A stretch of DNA of 64,000 bases from Mytilus trossulus. Taxonomy: Eukaryota; Mollusca; Bivalvia; Mytilida; Mytilidae. Each line of letters starts with the position of its first letter. Position 1 is the stretch's first letter. A program made the position numbers and the translations under genes. Below are positions 1-11,603 of the stretch, in pieces. A model generated the notes under the pieces. The model ran no database searches and had not been told where the DNA came from. It was given only the letters and a program-made list of their open reading frames with translations. The stretch lies in assembly GCF_036588685.1 (NCBI RefSeq), contig NC_086379.1, positions 15,857,862-15,921,861 on the forward strand. The letters are read 5' to 3'.

Positions 1-46
1 GTTATTCCTACTGATAAACCAACTATTGCTCCAACTTTGAATATTT
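1..46 (-). CDS. Transmembrane exon of a receptor paralogue, cut by window edge
   Basis: The reverse strand reads a TTTTTCAG acceptor followed by codons for IFKVGAIVGLSVGIT, almost identical to the transmembrane exon at 36991-37093 (IFKVGAIVGISVGIT). The acceptor phase (1) is also the same. The exon runs off the left edge, so its cytoplasmic tail exons would lie outside the window. It probably belongs to the same gene as the signal-peptide exon at 4185-4242, making a head-to-tail paralogue of the receptor at 34989-45332. The link between the two exons is inferred; I found no intervening extracellular exons. Confidence 0.6.
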
Positions 47-94
47 CTGAAAAAGATATACACAATTCACAAATCACATATATAAATATGTATG

Positions 95-345
95 GATAAA
101 TAAAGGCAACAGTAGTATACCGCTGTTCGAAATTCATAAATCGATAGAGAAAAAAACAAATCCTGGTTACAAACTAAAAACTGAGGGAAACGTATCAAAT
201 ATAAGAGAACTACGACACAACAGCAACACAACATTAAAATATAATACACACAGAGACGCATTTTAATATTACAATGGCCATTTCCTGACTTGGTACAGGG
301 CATTTTAAGAACAAAATTGTGAGTTGAACCTGGTTTTATGGCATG
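95..345. repeat. Dispersed mussel repeat R5
   Basis: The stretch starting aaaggcaacagtagtatacc recurs at 54343-54800, with parts at 44367-44400 (opposite orientation) and 55500-55640. No coding content was seen. It probably is a non-autonomous element; its class is not clear. Confidence 0.6.
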
Positions 346-519
346 CCAAACCTTCCGCTTTAATGACAATGTTAATTATAACATTCAAATGACAACATTT
401 CATGACAGACCTACAATACAAATAAATGGGAAGAAAATAAAGGACAGAGAAACAAACGAATAATAGCCAACAAAAGGTACACGGTTACAAAATTAATATG
501 CCAGACGTTCGCCACGTCC

Positions 520-625
520 AATTTGAGAATGGAAATTGGGAATGTGTCAAAGAGACAACAACCCGTCCCTCAGCTGGCTCCTAAACAAACATGTACTAGT
601 GCAGTTATAATGGACGTCATATTAA
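520..625 (-). repeat. 5'-truncated 3' end of the Penelope-like family
   Basis: The segment with gaatgtgtcaaagagacaac and cagctggctcc matches, in reverse, the 3' untranslated end of the Penelope-like copy at 49382-51372 (51180-51370). It is a short truncated copy. Confidence 0.55.
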
Positions 626-663
626 ATGTATGTATGTATGCATATATATTTATATGTATGTAA

Positions 664-960
664 AAGAAGAGGGACGAAAGATACCAAAGGGACAGTCAAA
701 CTCGTAAATCTAAAACAAACTGACAACGCCATGGCTAAAAATGAAAAAGACAAACAGAAAAACAATAGTACACATGACACAACATAGAAAACTAAAGAAT
801 AAACAACACAAACCCCACCAAAAACTAGGGGTGATCTCAGGTGCTCCGGAAGGGTAAGCAGATCCTGCTCCACATGCGGCTCCCGTCGTGTTGCTTATGT
901 GATTAAAAATCCGGTAAATAGTCTAATTTGGTAAGTCAAATTCATGAAAGGGAAGGGGAT
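664..960 (-). repeat. Dispersed repeat R2
   Basis: Contains gacaacgccatggc and tctcaggtgctccggaaggg. The same blocks recur at 1390-1580, 3640-3870, 8150-8335 and 10440-10610 in both orientations. Short open frames inside it are repeated with it and are not taken as genes. Confidence 0.65.
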
Positions 961-1389
961 TGTAGTTACGACGTAATCTTATTTCGAAGAAAAAAACCTT
1001 GTTAATTCTACACTTATGATATAGATGTAATACTTAAACAGTAAATCAAAGAAAACAAAATAAATTCAACAGCATGACTGAACAAAATCAGGTAAACTAG
1101 AAACAATGTAATGCAAAGCGGAGAAAGCTTTAAAAATTTGGAAAAATTATCTTTTGGTTTTATTTAGCTTCCAATACAATACATGCAATAATTCATTTCA
1201 GATTTCAGAATGTTTGCATTGCCTTAGTGTATTTCCAGTGGGGGATAACGAACAAAAATAATAAACATAGGAAAAACACAGGAAAAATAACAATACGTTA
1301 AGCGTGGTTTTACGATATTTAATATTGTGATGAACTGCTTATAATTTTTTTTAATTCTTTGATATCATTTGTCAATAAAAAAAAATCTA

Positions 1390-1580
1390 AAAGCGACAGA
1401 CAACGCCATGGATAAAAAAAAAAAGATCTATAGACATTCAATAAAACACAAAACGCACTATATAAAAAACTAAGGTCTTAGCAACACCAACTAAACCAAA
1501 GCTGTGGTCATTTCAGGGGCTCCAGAAGGGAAATCGAATCCTGCTCCACATGTGACACCCGTTGTGTTGCTAATGTTATT
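1390..1580 (-). repeat. Dispersed repeat R2, diverged copy
   Basis: Shares gacagacaacgccatgg, a diverged gtgctccggaaggg block (here ggggctccagaaggg) and the following cctgctccacatg with the copy at 664-960. The 1581-1999 stretch beyond it shows nothing recognisable. Confidence 0.5.
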
Positions 1581-1999
1581 ACATAAATGTCAACCAAACG
1601 TTATTAGAATTTTCTAAGGAATGAATCCAACTTCACCAAGGGTAGAAAAACTAAGAAATGGGTTACAAATGGTAAATCTATATAAAATACAATTCGAACG
1701 CATTCAATCTATAGGGTGTTATTCTCATTTTGTGAGCCCAAAGCTATTATGGAAAAGATATTGTGTTTGTCCTTTAAAATGCATAGATTATCCGAGACTA
1801 TGTTCAAATGATTTCAGTATATTACTCTTCTTTTTATTTTTGTTCCGATTTTTATCATTATTTCTTCCATCCTTTGTTAGTTCTACGCCATCCTTTTTGC
1901 CTCTTTTCTGTGTCCTTTCTTTGTGCACACTTTCTGCAATACAAATTGGTATTACTTAATAAAGGATAAAATGCAAAATAACAAAATATATTAAAAAAA

Positions 2000-2289
2000 G
2001 TGACGCTCAGATCAAAATAGTTGAAAAAGCCAAATAAATACAAAGTTGAAGAGCATTGAGGACCCAAAATTCCAAAAAGTTGTGCCAAATACGGCTAAGG
2101 TAATCTACTCCTGGGGTAAGAAAATCCTTAGTATTTCGAAAAATTCTAAGTTTTGTAAACAGAAAATTTATATAAAAAAAGACCATATAATTGATATTCA
2201 TGTCAACACCGAAGTACTGACTACTGGGCTGGTGATACCCTCGGGGACGAAACGTCCAGCAGCAGTGGCATCGACCCAGTGGTGTAAAA
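2000..2289 (+). repeat. R1 ~350-bp repeat, first of a tandem pair (5' truncated)
   Basis: Begins inside the R1 unit at gtgacgctcagatcaaaat and ends at gacccagtggtgtaaa. It is followed immediately by a second R1 unit. The two share long identical stretches. The open frames in the two units differ only after the shared part, which marks them as repeat-borne. Confidence 0.75.
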
Positions 2290-2294
2290 AAAAA

Positions 2295-2597
2295 GTTATC
2301 AAAAGTACCAGGATTATAATTTTATACGCCAGACGCGCGTTTCGTCTACATAAGACTCATCAGTGACGCTCAGATCAAAATAGTTGAAAAAGCCAAATAA
2401 ATACAAAGTTGAAGAGCATTGAGGACCCAAAATTCCAAAAAGTTGTGCCAAATACGGCTAAGGTAATCTACTCCTGGGGTAAGAAAATCCTTAGTATTTC
2501 GAAAAATTCAAAGTTTTGTAAACAGAAAATTTATATAAAAAAAGACCATATAATTGATATTCATGTCAACACCGAAGTGCTGACTACTGGGCTGGTG
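2295..2597 (+). repeat. R1 ~350-bp repeat, second of a tandem pair (3' truncated)
   Basis: Starts at the R1 end gttatcaaaagtaccagg, passes the ccagacgcgcgtttcgtcta core and stops within gggctggtg before the usual last ~50 bp. Confidence 0.75.
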
Positions 2598-2599
2598 TC

Positions 2600-3639
2600 A
2601 AAGTCAACAATTTGTAGCAATTAGACCGTCAACACGTAGCCTTTTCTATTACATTTTTCTCGGTTATTGTATTTTGAATAATAATTGTCACATGTAATAT
2701 TTAGATTACAAAATAACAGCCAGAAACGTAGGTGTGTTCTATTTGTTTGAGGGGAACCAACTTCATCATGAAGAAGTTAAAGACAATTGAACGCTCTTCC
2801 GAATGGAAAAGAAATGATGATGACACATTGCGCTTGTTAATGTTTCATGTTAATGATAAACATTTAAAGTTAAGAGTAAAAACTTAAAAAGACAGGTTTT
2901 TTTTATCAGCAATACACATTTAAAAAAACGGTTATCATGACTTTTTATGGTGATATAAAAAAAAAACGCATCAAAGAGTCAATGTTTATAATATCGTACG
3001 CCGACGAGCGGGTTTGTCTGCACAATTTAACCTGTGCCCCTGCAATTAAAATTATAAAAAGGTCAACTAAAATAAACCTTTATGTCTAGCTCGCTGTTTG
3101 ATTCACTGACAAGAAAGGCTGATATTTTCGGTATATGTTTACTTTTTGTCTGTTTAATGCGTCACTTTCAACTTCATTACCCTTTATACATACTTTTATA
3201 TGTATATATATCTTACTCTGATACAAATGCGTATAATCATAAACATCTATTTGTAGTATGCTCACCTTTAGGTATTATCATCTTTATAATTTCAATACAG
3301 CTTTTTCCTTTATGGTATTTTTGGTAAAGGCACTTAAACTGTTTTTTGCTGTTGCCATATTTTAGACAATCTTTAAAATAAAAACAGACAATACAATATA
3401 ATGGACATGCAGTAAGACAATGGGAAAAAACCAGTTAATTTCCACAACAACATGTTTTTTTACAAAAATGATTGCTTCCTGAAAATAATTATCACTATCA
3501 GTTAGTATGAGCAACTAAGAATTAGCAGAATACTTAAAAGTTATTGACAAGATGTATCATATGCCATTTAAAACAAAGGATTCATACTGATTTCAACCTA
3601 CCGAATTATACAACTTACCGGATTTGTTATTACATACAA
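2600..3639. other. No recognisable gene
   Basis: AT-rich DNA within what is probably an intron of the left receptor paralogue. Neither extracellular exons like those at 41302-41424 and 44472-44603 nor other conserved protein motifs were found. Confidence 0.5.
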
Positions 3640-3870
3640 GCAACACGACGGGTGACACATGTGGATCAGGATCTGCTTACCCTTCCGGAGCACTTGAGAT
3701 CACCCCCAGTTTTTGGTGGAGTTCGTGTTGTTTATTATTTAGATTTGTATGTTGTGTCATGTTTACTTTTGTTTGTCTGTTTGTCTTTTTAATTTTTCGC
3801 CATGGCGTTGTCAGTTTATTTTCGATTTATGAGTTTAAGTGTCCCTCTGCTATCTTTCGTCCCTATTTAA
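3640..3870 (+). repeat. Dispersed repeat R2
   Basis: Forward copy of R2 with cttaccctccggagcac-type start, the gccatggcgttgtcag block and a gtccctctgctatctttcg end. Confidence 0.65.
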
Positions 3871-4184
3871 GAATTATCTTTTTTAATTCAAATAAATTCC
3901 TAAATTCGATGCGGAACAACAAATACTCAAAAATAAAGCTTAAAATCTCTACAACAATGAGTTTTAACGTGTATATATGTTAAACACTAACTTTGTTTTG
4001 TTTTGATACTTTGAATTACGATCAGTGATGTGGTGAGGACGACAACGTGTCATTTTTCTATTAAATTACATTTTAAAATAACGTAGTATTTTTGCGTTTG
4101 TCTGAATATAAATCCAGTTGCAATTATATATACATGCAAACATTCTGTGTTATATGTGAAAAGTTTGTATATACATTCACTTAC

Positions 4185-4242
4185 CATCTCCATAAATTTC
4201 AGTTAATACGCTGAACAGGACAACCAAGTAAAGAATATTCAT
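4185..4242 (-). CDS. Signal-peptide exon of left receptor paralogue
   Basis: The reverse strand encodes MNILYLVVLFSVLTEIYGD, a 19-residue hydrophobic leader, and ends in phase 1 at a strong GTAAGT donor. It parallels the leader exon at 45266-45332 (MDILSCVVVYYVLTGIYHV...), with VLTxIY shared and the same splice phase. The ATG is the first in frame here. This is taken as exon 1 of a paralogue whose transmembrane exon is at 1-46. If the middle exons are really absent from the ~4 kb between, this copy may be a pseudogene or may encode a very short protein. Confidence 0.55.
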
Positions 4243-4534
4243 ATTCCAGAGGTTGTACGGAGGATAAAAACGAATCACTGTTGATATAATATATAAATCG
4301 CAAATATAATTTAAACAATGTGTTAATCAACCGTCCCCTTAACTTGATGTACAAAAAACTGGAGGTTTACAAAAACCCATCATTGAACAATTGTACTAAT
4401 GCGGAAGCCAACATTTAAATAGAAGGTAATCCTAAAGAAAATTATAGAGCATTTGTTTATAACGAAACAAACACTTTGATACTTCCTCAAATTTATGTTT
4501 TTCATAAAAAGGAACATTTGTATGTTTAAATTTA

Positions 4535-4742
4535 AATTTTTCGAAAAACTAAGGATTTTCTTATCCCAGGCATAGATTTCCTTAGCCGTATTTGGCACAA
4601 CTTTTTGGAATTTTAGATCCTCAATGTTCTTCAATTTTGTACTAGTTTTGCTTTATAAATATTTTGATATGAGCGTCACTGAAAAGTCTTACGAAGACGA
4701 AACGCGCGTCTGGCGTACTAAACTAGAATCCTGGTACCTTTA
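4535..4742 (-). repeat. R1 repeat, partial
   Basis: Reverse copy holding the gacgaaacgcgcgtctggcg core and the aatcctggtacctttaa end; the distal half is missing. Confidence 0.65.
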
Positions 4743-5039
4743 ATTAGTATTAAATGTCGCTTCATTAGAATTATAAGAAATATTGAATTACCGTTTGTCT
4801 TAAGAGTGTCGTTATGTTTCTGTCTGATGAACGTATATACCACATATTGTATTTATATTATATTTTTCTAGCTAAAGTTTTAGTATTATATGTGAAAATT
4901 ATAGATTATCGTTGATCATTTCAACGAAATTGATTTTCTCGCTTGAGCCGGTACGTTTCATTAAGAATAATAGCGAACGTAGATACAAGTATCTTGTCTT
5001 GAGGAGGGATAAATCTTACGTACATTGTAAAGAGTCACT

Positions 5040-5250
5040 CTGATTCAAACAAACAATTCTCTGACACTGACATTACAAAGATGCTTGATTTCTCGATTGA
5101 CAACATATTAGTTACTTTTGGGGACGTTTTTTCAACAACCCGTCGGTTGCAATGGGAACCAATTGTGCCCCTCTTCTTACCATCTTGTTTCTTTTTTTAT
5201 TTTGAGGCTGACTTCATACAGGAACTTCTTATGAAGAAAGATTAGAATTA
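5040..5250 (+). pseudogene. Decayed Penelope-like reverse transcriptase fragment
   Basis: Frames broken by shifts read FSDTDITKMLDFSIDNIL, VTFGDVF, then a shifted stretch equivalent to the MGTNCAP and ADLFLYSYE blocks of the reverse transcriptase seen at 49767-50726, ending EADFIQELLMKK. It is a short relic without catalytic YxDD. Confidence 0.6.
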
Positions 5251-6354
5251 AGCAATATCCATTAACTTTACGTTCCGCTATTTAGCTATGTTGCTTCATA
5301 CAAAAGTGGTATTCATTAACTTTCGTAGCATTTGTGACAATTATACACCAACGTCATTTTTATTGGAGGAAATAACAACAAAAGAATTTAGAATATATAT
5401 CCATGCAATAGGTGCACACTCATAATGTAACTTTTTTAAACTTCCTTATTCCTGCATTTGTTCGTAAAACAAATTGTCAAGTAGGGACACGTTTTTATAC
5501 AATCATTTTAAAAGTTCATTTAAAAATATCGTATTGTAATTTGTTAAACAGCAAAATTTGTTAATGTATAATTATATATGTAATTGTTTATGTATAATTG
5601 TTATCCTCTTGTAGCAGCATACGTGTGCCCAAGTTTTGATTAACTGTTTTGCCTTGTCTAGTCTTACAAAGGAAGTTAGTTAGATACATGTAGTTTATTC
5701 TCATAAAACCATGCAAGTACAAAGGTTACAGAGAAGTTGAAAAATAATATACATAAAAAACAAAATATGCATTAAAATGCATAAAATTCAAAACTTTCGG
5801 ATGAGATAACATATTAAAGAATATATATATGGACTTTTATAGTCAAGTGTAAATGTTAAAATTGTATAGAGAAATACTTCCTATAAGTATAAGTATGGTA
5901 AATAAATTATGGTTGTTAAGACGGAGTGAGCTTACTATTAATACATCTTATAAAATTGCAGAGGTTTCTAAGAGTTGTTTTATTTTTCTATTTTTTTTAA
6001 TTAAACAGTTTGTTGAATGCAATAATGTTTTGTCTTGGTACTAGTTTATTTGGGATAAATCTTCTTCTTTCATCTTGTAAAGCCGAACAAACAAAAATAT
6101 AGTGAAATGGTTCAATTTCAATTTGCAATATCTACAAAAAGAAACATATACCACATGTATGAAATGATTTAAAAAAATCAAAACACAATATACATGTAGT
6201 TAAATTCAAATAGGACATAGTGATCAAAATAATTCTTTTGATTGAAATCTTTCAAATTCACTTTGTGTAGAAGCACACTGATTATATCAGAAAAGACACT
6301 GCATATGATATTATTAGAATGATAGAACTTTTGTTCGACAATATATTTTTTCAG
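5251..6354. other. No recognisable gene
   Basis: AT-rich intergenic DNA upstream of the left receptor paralogue, between two Penelope-like relics. It could be one degraded element, but I see no motif support for that. Confidence 0.5.
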
Positions 6355-6835
6355 TTTTACGGATTGATATTTCAAAGACAGTCTGTATCGCAATGGGTAC
6401 TTATTGTACACCTCCAGTGGCCGATTTGGTTTTTTACTTGTACGAAGCAGATTCATTCAAATCCTTGCAAAAGACAAAAAATACAAAGCACCTTATGAAC
6501 TTATGAAATTTTACATTTAGATATATTGATAATTTCTTATCACTGCAAAACCGATATCTCATATAAACTGTTGAACTCGAAATAAATGATACTACTGATA
6601 CTAGAAGGACTGCTTCATACCTTGATCTTTTTTCTTAATATTGACACGGATGGAAGGCTTCACAATAAAGCGTGATGATGTCAACTTTCCAATTTCCATT
6701 TCTCATGAGTAACATACCGTCTGCCTCATCGTATGGTGTTTACAAATCTAAATCTTAAGTTATGCTTGTGTATATTCAGACTATACTGACCTCATAAACA
6801 GAAGTGTGCTTCTTACGCAGGAACTGTTTTGATAG
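6355..6835 (+). pseudogene. Decayed Penelope-like reverse transcriptase fragment
   Basis: Shifted frames contain AMGTYCTPPVADLVFYLYEA, a FTFRYIDNFLSL block (YIDN in place of the catalytic YxDD), TASYLDL and DTDGRLHNK, then DDVNFPIS. These follow the order of the better copy at 49767-50726. Several stops and shifts make it non-functional. Confidence 0.65.
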
Positions 6836-7181
6836 TTATCAAAAGTACCAGGATTATAATTTAATACGCCAGACGCGCGTTTCGTCTACATAAGACTCAT
6901 CAGTGACGCTCAGATCAAAATGGTTAGAAGCCAAACAAATACAAAGTTGAAGAGCAATGAGGACCCAAAATTTCAAAAAGTTGTGCCAAATACGGCTAAG
7001 GTTATCTACTCCTGGGGTAAGAAAATCCTTAGTTTTTCGAAAATTCAAAGTTTTGTAACAGAAAATTTATAAAAATTACCATATAATTGATATTCATGTC
7101 AACACCGAAGTGCTGACTACTGGGCTGGTGATATCCTCTGGGACGAAACGTCGACCAGCAGTGGCATCGACCCAGTGGTGT
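6832..7181 (+). repeat. R1 ~350-bp repeat, near full length
   Basis: Runs from agttatcaaaagtaccagg to gcatcgacccagtggtg, with both ends present. It abuts the Penelope-like relic on its left. Confidence 0.75.
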
Positions 7182-7271
7182 TGACAGAGTTATAAGAAGG
7201 AAGATTTAAAATGACCTCTGTGCATTTAATGGACACCATCAAGAATTGGATCATCTATGCGATGTGTATGT

Positions 7272-7363
7272 GTCTTAACTAATGACGTTATAATGTCTTA
7301 ACTAATGACATTATAATGTCTTAACTAATGACATCATAATGTCTTAACTAATGACATTATAAT
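7272..7363. repeat. 23-bp tandem repeat, four copies
   Basis: The unit gtcttaactaatgacattat plus aat is repeated four times with single-base variants (acg, acatc). Confidence 0.85.
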
Positions 7364-7789
7364 CACGTCTAAGATTATGGTTTACCATCTGTCGTCTTAT
7401 CTGCTAAATACCAACCGTAACTAATTCCCAAATATGATTGAGTTTTGAGCATTGCTATTCGACGTGTATTTTAATATGCATCCAACATTCATGCATTTAG
7501 TTATGCTGGATTTTTTAATGTCCGGTCGGACATTATGTTATATCTTATTGTTAGTGATTTGAATTCTGTATTTTCAGTACATTTTACACATGTCTTATGT
7601 GTTAGTGTAGTTGAGGTACTCATTGCTCGTCTTAAGCGTTTTTGTTGTATGTTCTAAGTGTTTTAACTGTTAGGTTTTAAATAATCTTGACTTAATTGAC
7701 AATTATTTTCTTATATTTCTTTTTCGGTATTATGAAAATAGTCTTTTGATATTTTATAGTGTGTATTCTATGTTGTGATGCTACATTTT

Positions 7790-8137
7790 ACTTACGGGTA
7801 GGGTGAAAGTTGACGCCTATAGAACGTTTAAATCCGCTGCTTTTGTTTTTACCTGTCCTAAGTCATAAACCTGATGTTCAGTGGTTGTCTTTTGTTGATG
7901 TTGTTCATAAGTGTTTCTCGTTTCTCGTTTTCTTTTCATATTAGACCGTTGGTCTTCCCGTTGAATGGTTTTACACTAGTAATTATTGTGGCCCTTTATA
8001 GCTTGTTGTTCGGTGTCGGCCAAGGCTCCGTGTTTAAAAGGCCGTACATTGAACTTTTAATGATTTACTTTTATAAATTGTTATTTTGATGGATAGTTGT
8101 CTCATTGGCACTCACACCACATCTTCTTATATCTACA
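7790..8137 (+). repeat. Dispersed repeat R3 (SINE-like)
   Basis: Contains ctgtcctaagtca, the agaccgttggtcttcccg block, gccaaggctccgtgtt and the end ggatagttgtctcattggca followed by cacaccacatcttctt. The same end occurs at 60640-60835, 16905-17100, 33655-34110 and, in part, 43615-43650. Its compact size, shared 3' end and high copy number suggest a SINE or MITE. Confidence 0.65.
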
Positions 8138-8149
8138 TAGCACTATATT

Positions 8150-8335
8150 AAACTAACGAATAAGCACCACGAACCCAACCAAAAACTACGGGTGATCTCA
8201 GGTGCTCCGGAAGGGTAAGCAAATCCTGCTCCAAATGTGGCAACCGTCGTGATGCTCATGTTATAACAAAACCGATAAATAGTCTAATTCGGTAGGTCAC
8301 ATTCATGAAAGGGAAGGGGGTTGTAGTTACGACGT
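8150..8335 (-). repeat. Dispersed repeat R2
   Basis: Reverse copy with gtgatctcaggtgctccgga and atgaaagggaaggggg; it follows R3 directly. Confidence 0.6.
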
Positions 8336-9195
8336 AGGGATATAAATGTCACTTAAAGAAACAGCTAACAAAACAAAATGCTACAAATATACTTTGAATT
8401 GTAAAAATATTTATTAATATGAAAGCAACAAGCCTAAAACGATTTTTTCTCATGAGTATTATGAGGAGACGAAATAAACACTTAAACACGCAGGATATCT
8501 TCACCAGAAGTGAGACTTTTATCAATAAAAATCAATTTTTCTCGTGTGAATATAAAGGTATCAATTCGTACAGCTTAATTTTTTAAAAGATTAAAATTGA
8601 AGTAGTATATATATTTTGTAGTACTTTTGCTGATTGTTGATGTATTCTTTAGATGTTATGTCAGTATCCATTTAGTCAAACCTACATAGAAACCTTGCTG
8701 TGTCTTGATTTGGACAGTGTTGTGATATTTCGTTTGATACTTAAATTCGTTGAAGATGTCATAACTTTAGAAACTATTCCTGTCATAAAATGAATGATAC
8801 TAATGACCAATGGTGAGTATTATTACCCTGCATTACGAATAGATGTTATACGAACGAGAGAAGTCCTTTAAATGTGAATCGTTCAGCCGTGTAACCTAAT
8901 GCAACATACATTGTGCACATTGAGGAACAATTATTTATATGTTCGATAATCATCACTTAATCACTATATGTTAAATGATCAGGATTTAAACATTTTTATG
9001 GTATGTAACATGTGTAATAAGGTTTCAATTCGTTTCAATAACCATGCACACCTCAATTATGTGTATGAACATCAAACACATATTAAAGCATGTATCTCTG
9101 CAACTGAAAGAGTAAGGAGGAGACATCCAATCAAACCATGATCTTTTTATGTAACCACTAAATGTACCAACAAAATGATAAAGTCCAACGACCTG
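8336..9195. other. No recognisable gene
   Basis: AT-rich intergenic DNA with no conserved protein motif and no repeat shared with the rest of the window. Confidence 0.5.
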
Positions 9196-9566
9196 TCATT
9201 TTCATACTAAGTCAGGAATATGACAGGTGTTATCCATTCGTTTGATGTGTTATGTCATTTGATTTTGCCATGGGATTAGGGACTTTCCAATTGAATTTTC
9301 TTCGAAGTTCAGTATTTTTGTGATTTTACTTTTTTTTCAGAATATTCAAAAGAAATAAAAAGCACACCTTGGTTACGAGTAAGAACACCCTACAGAATAT
9401 GAAAGTTGTGCCTCTAAAACTGTAGGAAACAGTAAAATCCTTGAAAAAAACTGAACCCTGAAGAAAATTTAAAAAGGAAAGTTCTTAATCAAATGGTAAC
9501 TTCTAAAGCTCAAACGCATCAAACGAATGAATAATAACTGTCATATTCTTGACTCGGTACAGACAT
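9196..9566. mobile_element. Fold-back (inverted-repeat) element
   Basis: Left arm aagtcaggaatatgacaggt through atttttgtgattttac is mirrored on the right by cagtaaaatcc through gtcatattcttgactc. The arms meet near 9345-9370 with little between them. The same arms and arrangement occur at 43033-43497, and single arms at 10650-10760 and 37615-37720. Confidence 0.65.
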
Positions 9567-9589
9567 TTTGTTATGTAGAGAACTGTGGA

Positions 9590-9775
9590 TTAATCAAATT
9601 GAAAACGGAAATGGGGAATGTGTCAAAGCGACAACAACCCGACCATAGAGAAGACAACAGCCGAAGGCGAACAATGGGTTCCAATGTAGCGAGAAACTCC
9701 CGCACCCGGAGGCGTCCTTCAGCTGGCCCCTTAAAAATATGTATACTAGTTCAGTGATAAATCTGGTTTTATAGC
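9590..9775 (-). repeat. 5'-truncated 3' end of the Penelope-like family
   Basis: Matches in reverse the tail of the copy at 49382-51372: gtcaaagcgacaacaacccg, gagaaactcccgcacccgga, ctagttcagtgataa. Confidence 0.65.
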
Positions 9776-10439
9776 TACCTAAACCTCTCACTATGTTTAT
9801 ATGACCGTCGCATCAAATTCCATTATATTGACAACGATGTGGGGATATAACTGAACACACAATGTATCCTAATTCGGACGGACGGAGGAATGAACGAACG
9901 GACGGGGCTAAAGTAATATAATCCGACATTTTGTCGACTGGGCATAAATAAGCAACCTCTGTTTTCGATAACAATGAATGGTTTAGGAAGTATGAGTATT
10001 TGTCTTGTGAGTCGGAGCCATTTTCAAATGCTCTTTTATTAATGTGGCACACGTCACATTTGATATATACCTTAAAATACTATGTTGAGCACTTATCAAA
10101 CCAATTAGAAAATACTTAAAAATGGTTTCGTATTCACATTTAATGGGAGGGCTTAAGGCCTATCGTCGTGCCGTTTCAACCTTCATATGCAATTAATTAG
10201 AATACAATATTTTAAATTGTGAGATTTTATGTGAATAATAAACTTTTGATCCAAAGAGGTGTTGTCTTTAATTATTTCATTAAAAAAATAGAATGTAATA
10301 AATATATTATAATCAGCTTTTTTATGTGATATATATTTCGTTGAGTAAATACTGTACAATTTTAGATATTTGTCATTGTATCGACATAGCGTAATTGGGT
10401 TTTTATACAAAAGGTAAATAAAACAGGTGTTAGTTATAC

Positions 10440-10610
10440 ACCTCAAATCACCCCCAGTTTTAGGTGCGGTTCGTGTTAGTCATTAGTTTTCTGTGTTGTG
10501 TCTTTATACTATTATTTGTCTGTTTATCTGGGTTTTTTTAGCCATGGCACGTTGTCAGTTTATTTTCGATCTATGAGTTTGACTGTCCCTCTAGTATCTT
10601 TCGCCCTTCT
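10440..10610 (+). repeat. Dispersed repeat R2
   Basis: Forward copy with ctcaaatcacccccag, gccatggcacgttgtcag and gtccctctagtatctttcg. Confidence 0.6.
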
Positions 10611-10649
10611 TTTACAACTGAGTGTCCTCAAATGAAAACAATAAAGTTA

Positions 10650-10760
10650 AACAAATACCAAGTTTTAAAGGAAAATTCAAAATAGAAAATTCCTTGACAA
10701 TTGACAAAATTAAAATCTTATGCACTTCAAACGAATGAAAACAACTGTCATATTATGGAC
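10650..10760 (-). repeat. Single arm of the fold-back family
   Basis: Holds caagttttaaaggaaaattc through aactgtcatattatggactt, equal to the right arm of the element at 9196-9566. The stretch 10761-11016 beyond it is featureless. Confidence 0.45.
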
Positions 10761-11016
10761 TTAGTACAGGCATAAGTAAGCATTACTAGCAAGTCTAAAA
10801 TTAAGAAAAGGAAAATGTCTACATTATTTGGGCTTTGCAGTGATGCAATTAATGTTGATTGCACTAAACAAATTTAATATATATATATTTATTCTTCACA
10901 AAAAAATCTATTGTTAACGATCTATGATTGTCAGAAAATCTCATCTCAACATAGACAAAATGAAAACAATTGTGAATGGTACATATCAACACTTAAATAT
11001 ATGTTTGCCAGTACAG

Positions 11017-11178
11017 TTAGTGGAGCGGCGAATGTTGAAAAAGTCGCTTAGTTAACGTTTTTAAATTACCTAAATACCTCATGGAATTTTAAGGTCTTAA
11101 ATTGTTAATCGATTATTTAGCTTTAGAAAAATATTTGTCGTCAATATCAAATGTGGTACAAATGACGTTAAAAATAAC
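11017..11178. repeat. T1 left terminal inverted repeat (outer part)
   Basis: Pairs with 34775-34922 in reverse complement: TTAGTGGAGCGGCG, aaattacctaaatacctcat, gtcgtcaatatcaaatgtgg. The match is interrupted by small gaps. The next 425 bp (11179-11603) show no partner and no gene. Confidence 0.75.
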
Positions 11179-11603
11179 CTTTACTGACGTTACTCAACTT
11201 GCATCGAATACCCCACTGCTGATTCGGTAGTCAAATTTCACAATAAACCCGTTCTAAAAAATAATTTTTGTGAATGAAATTGGTAAATACAGTTATTCGT
11301 GAACTTCATACAATGTAAGGGCATTTCCAAATAGTCCTAAATTTAATGCTTAATGCATCTGAAAATGGTTGAAAATAACACTGTAAAAATCATCGTTTTT
11401 CATCTAGCATTATTTGCACGTGCAGTATAGGTGTATTTTAAAGACACAACAGTGAAGCCGCCGTATAATACTTCAATCGACCAGATTTACTTTTTGAAGT
11501 TAATTCCTGATAATATAAATATTTTGCTAAATATCTGCTTTTTATCCAGATTTCAAGTCCGAATATTTGTCACAGATTTACCGACATTGTTGTGGTTTCT
11601 AGT

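Noticed and set aside
1621-1959. 112-codon plus-strand frame as a gene
   Set aside because: Low-complexity Phe/Leu/Ser tail from a pyrimidine tract, no motif, no splice context.
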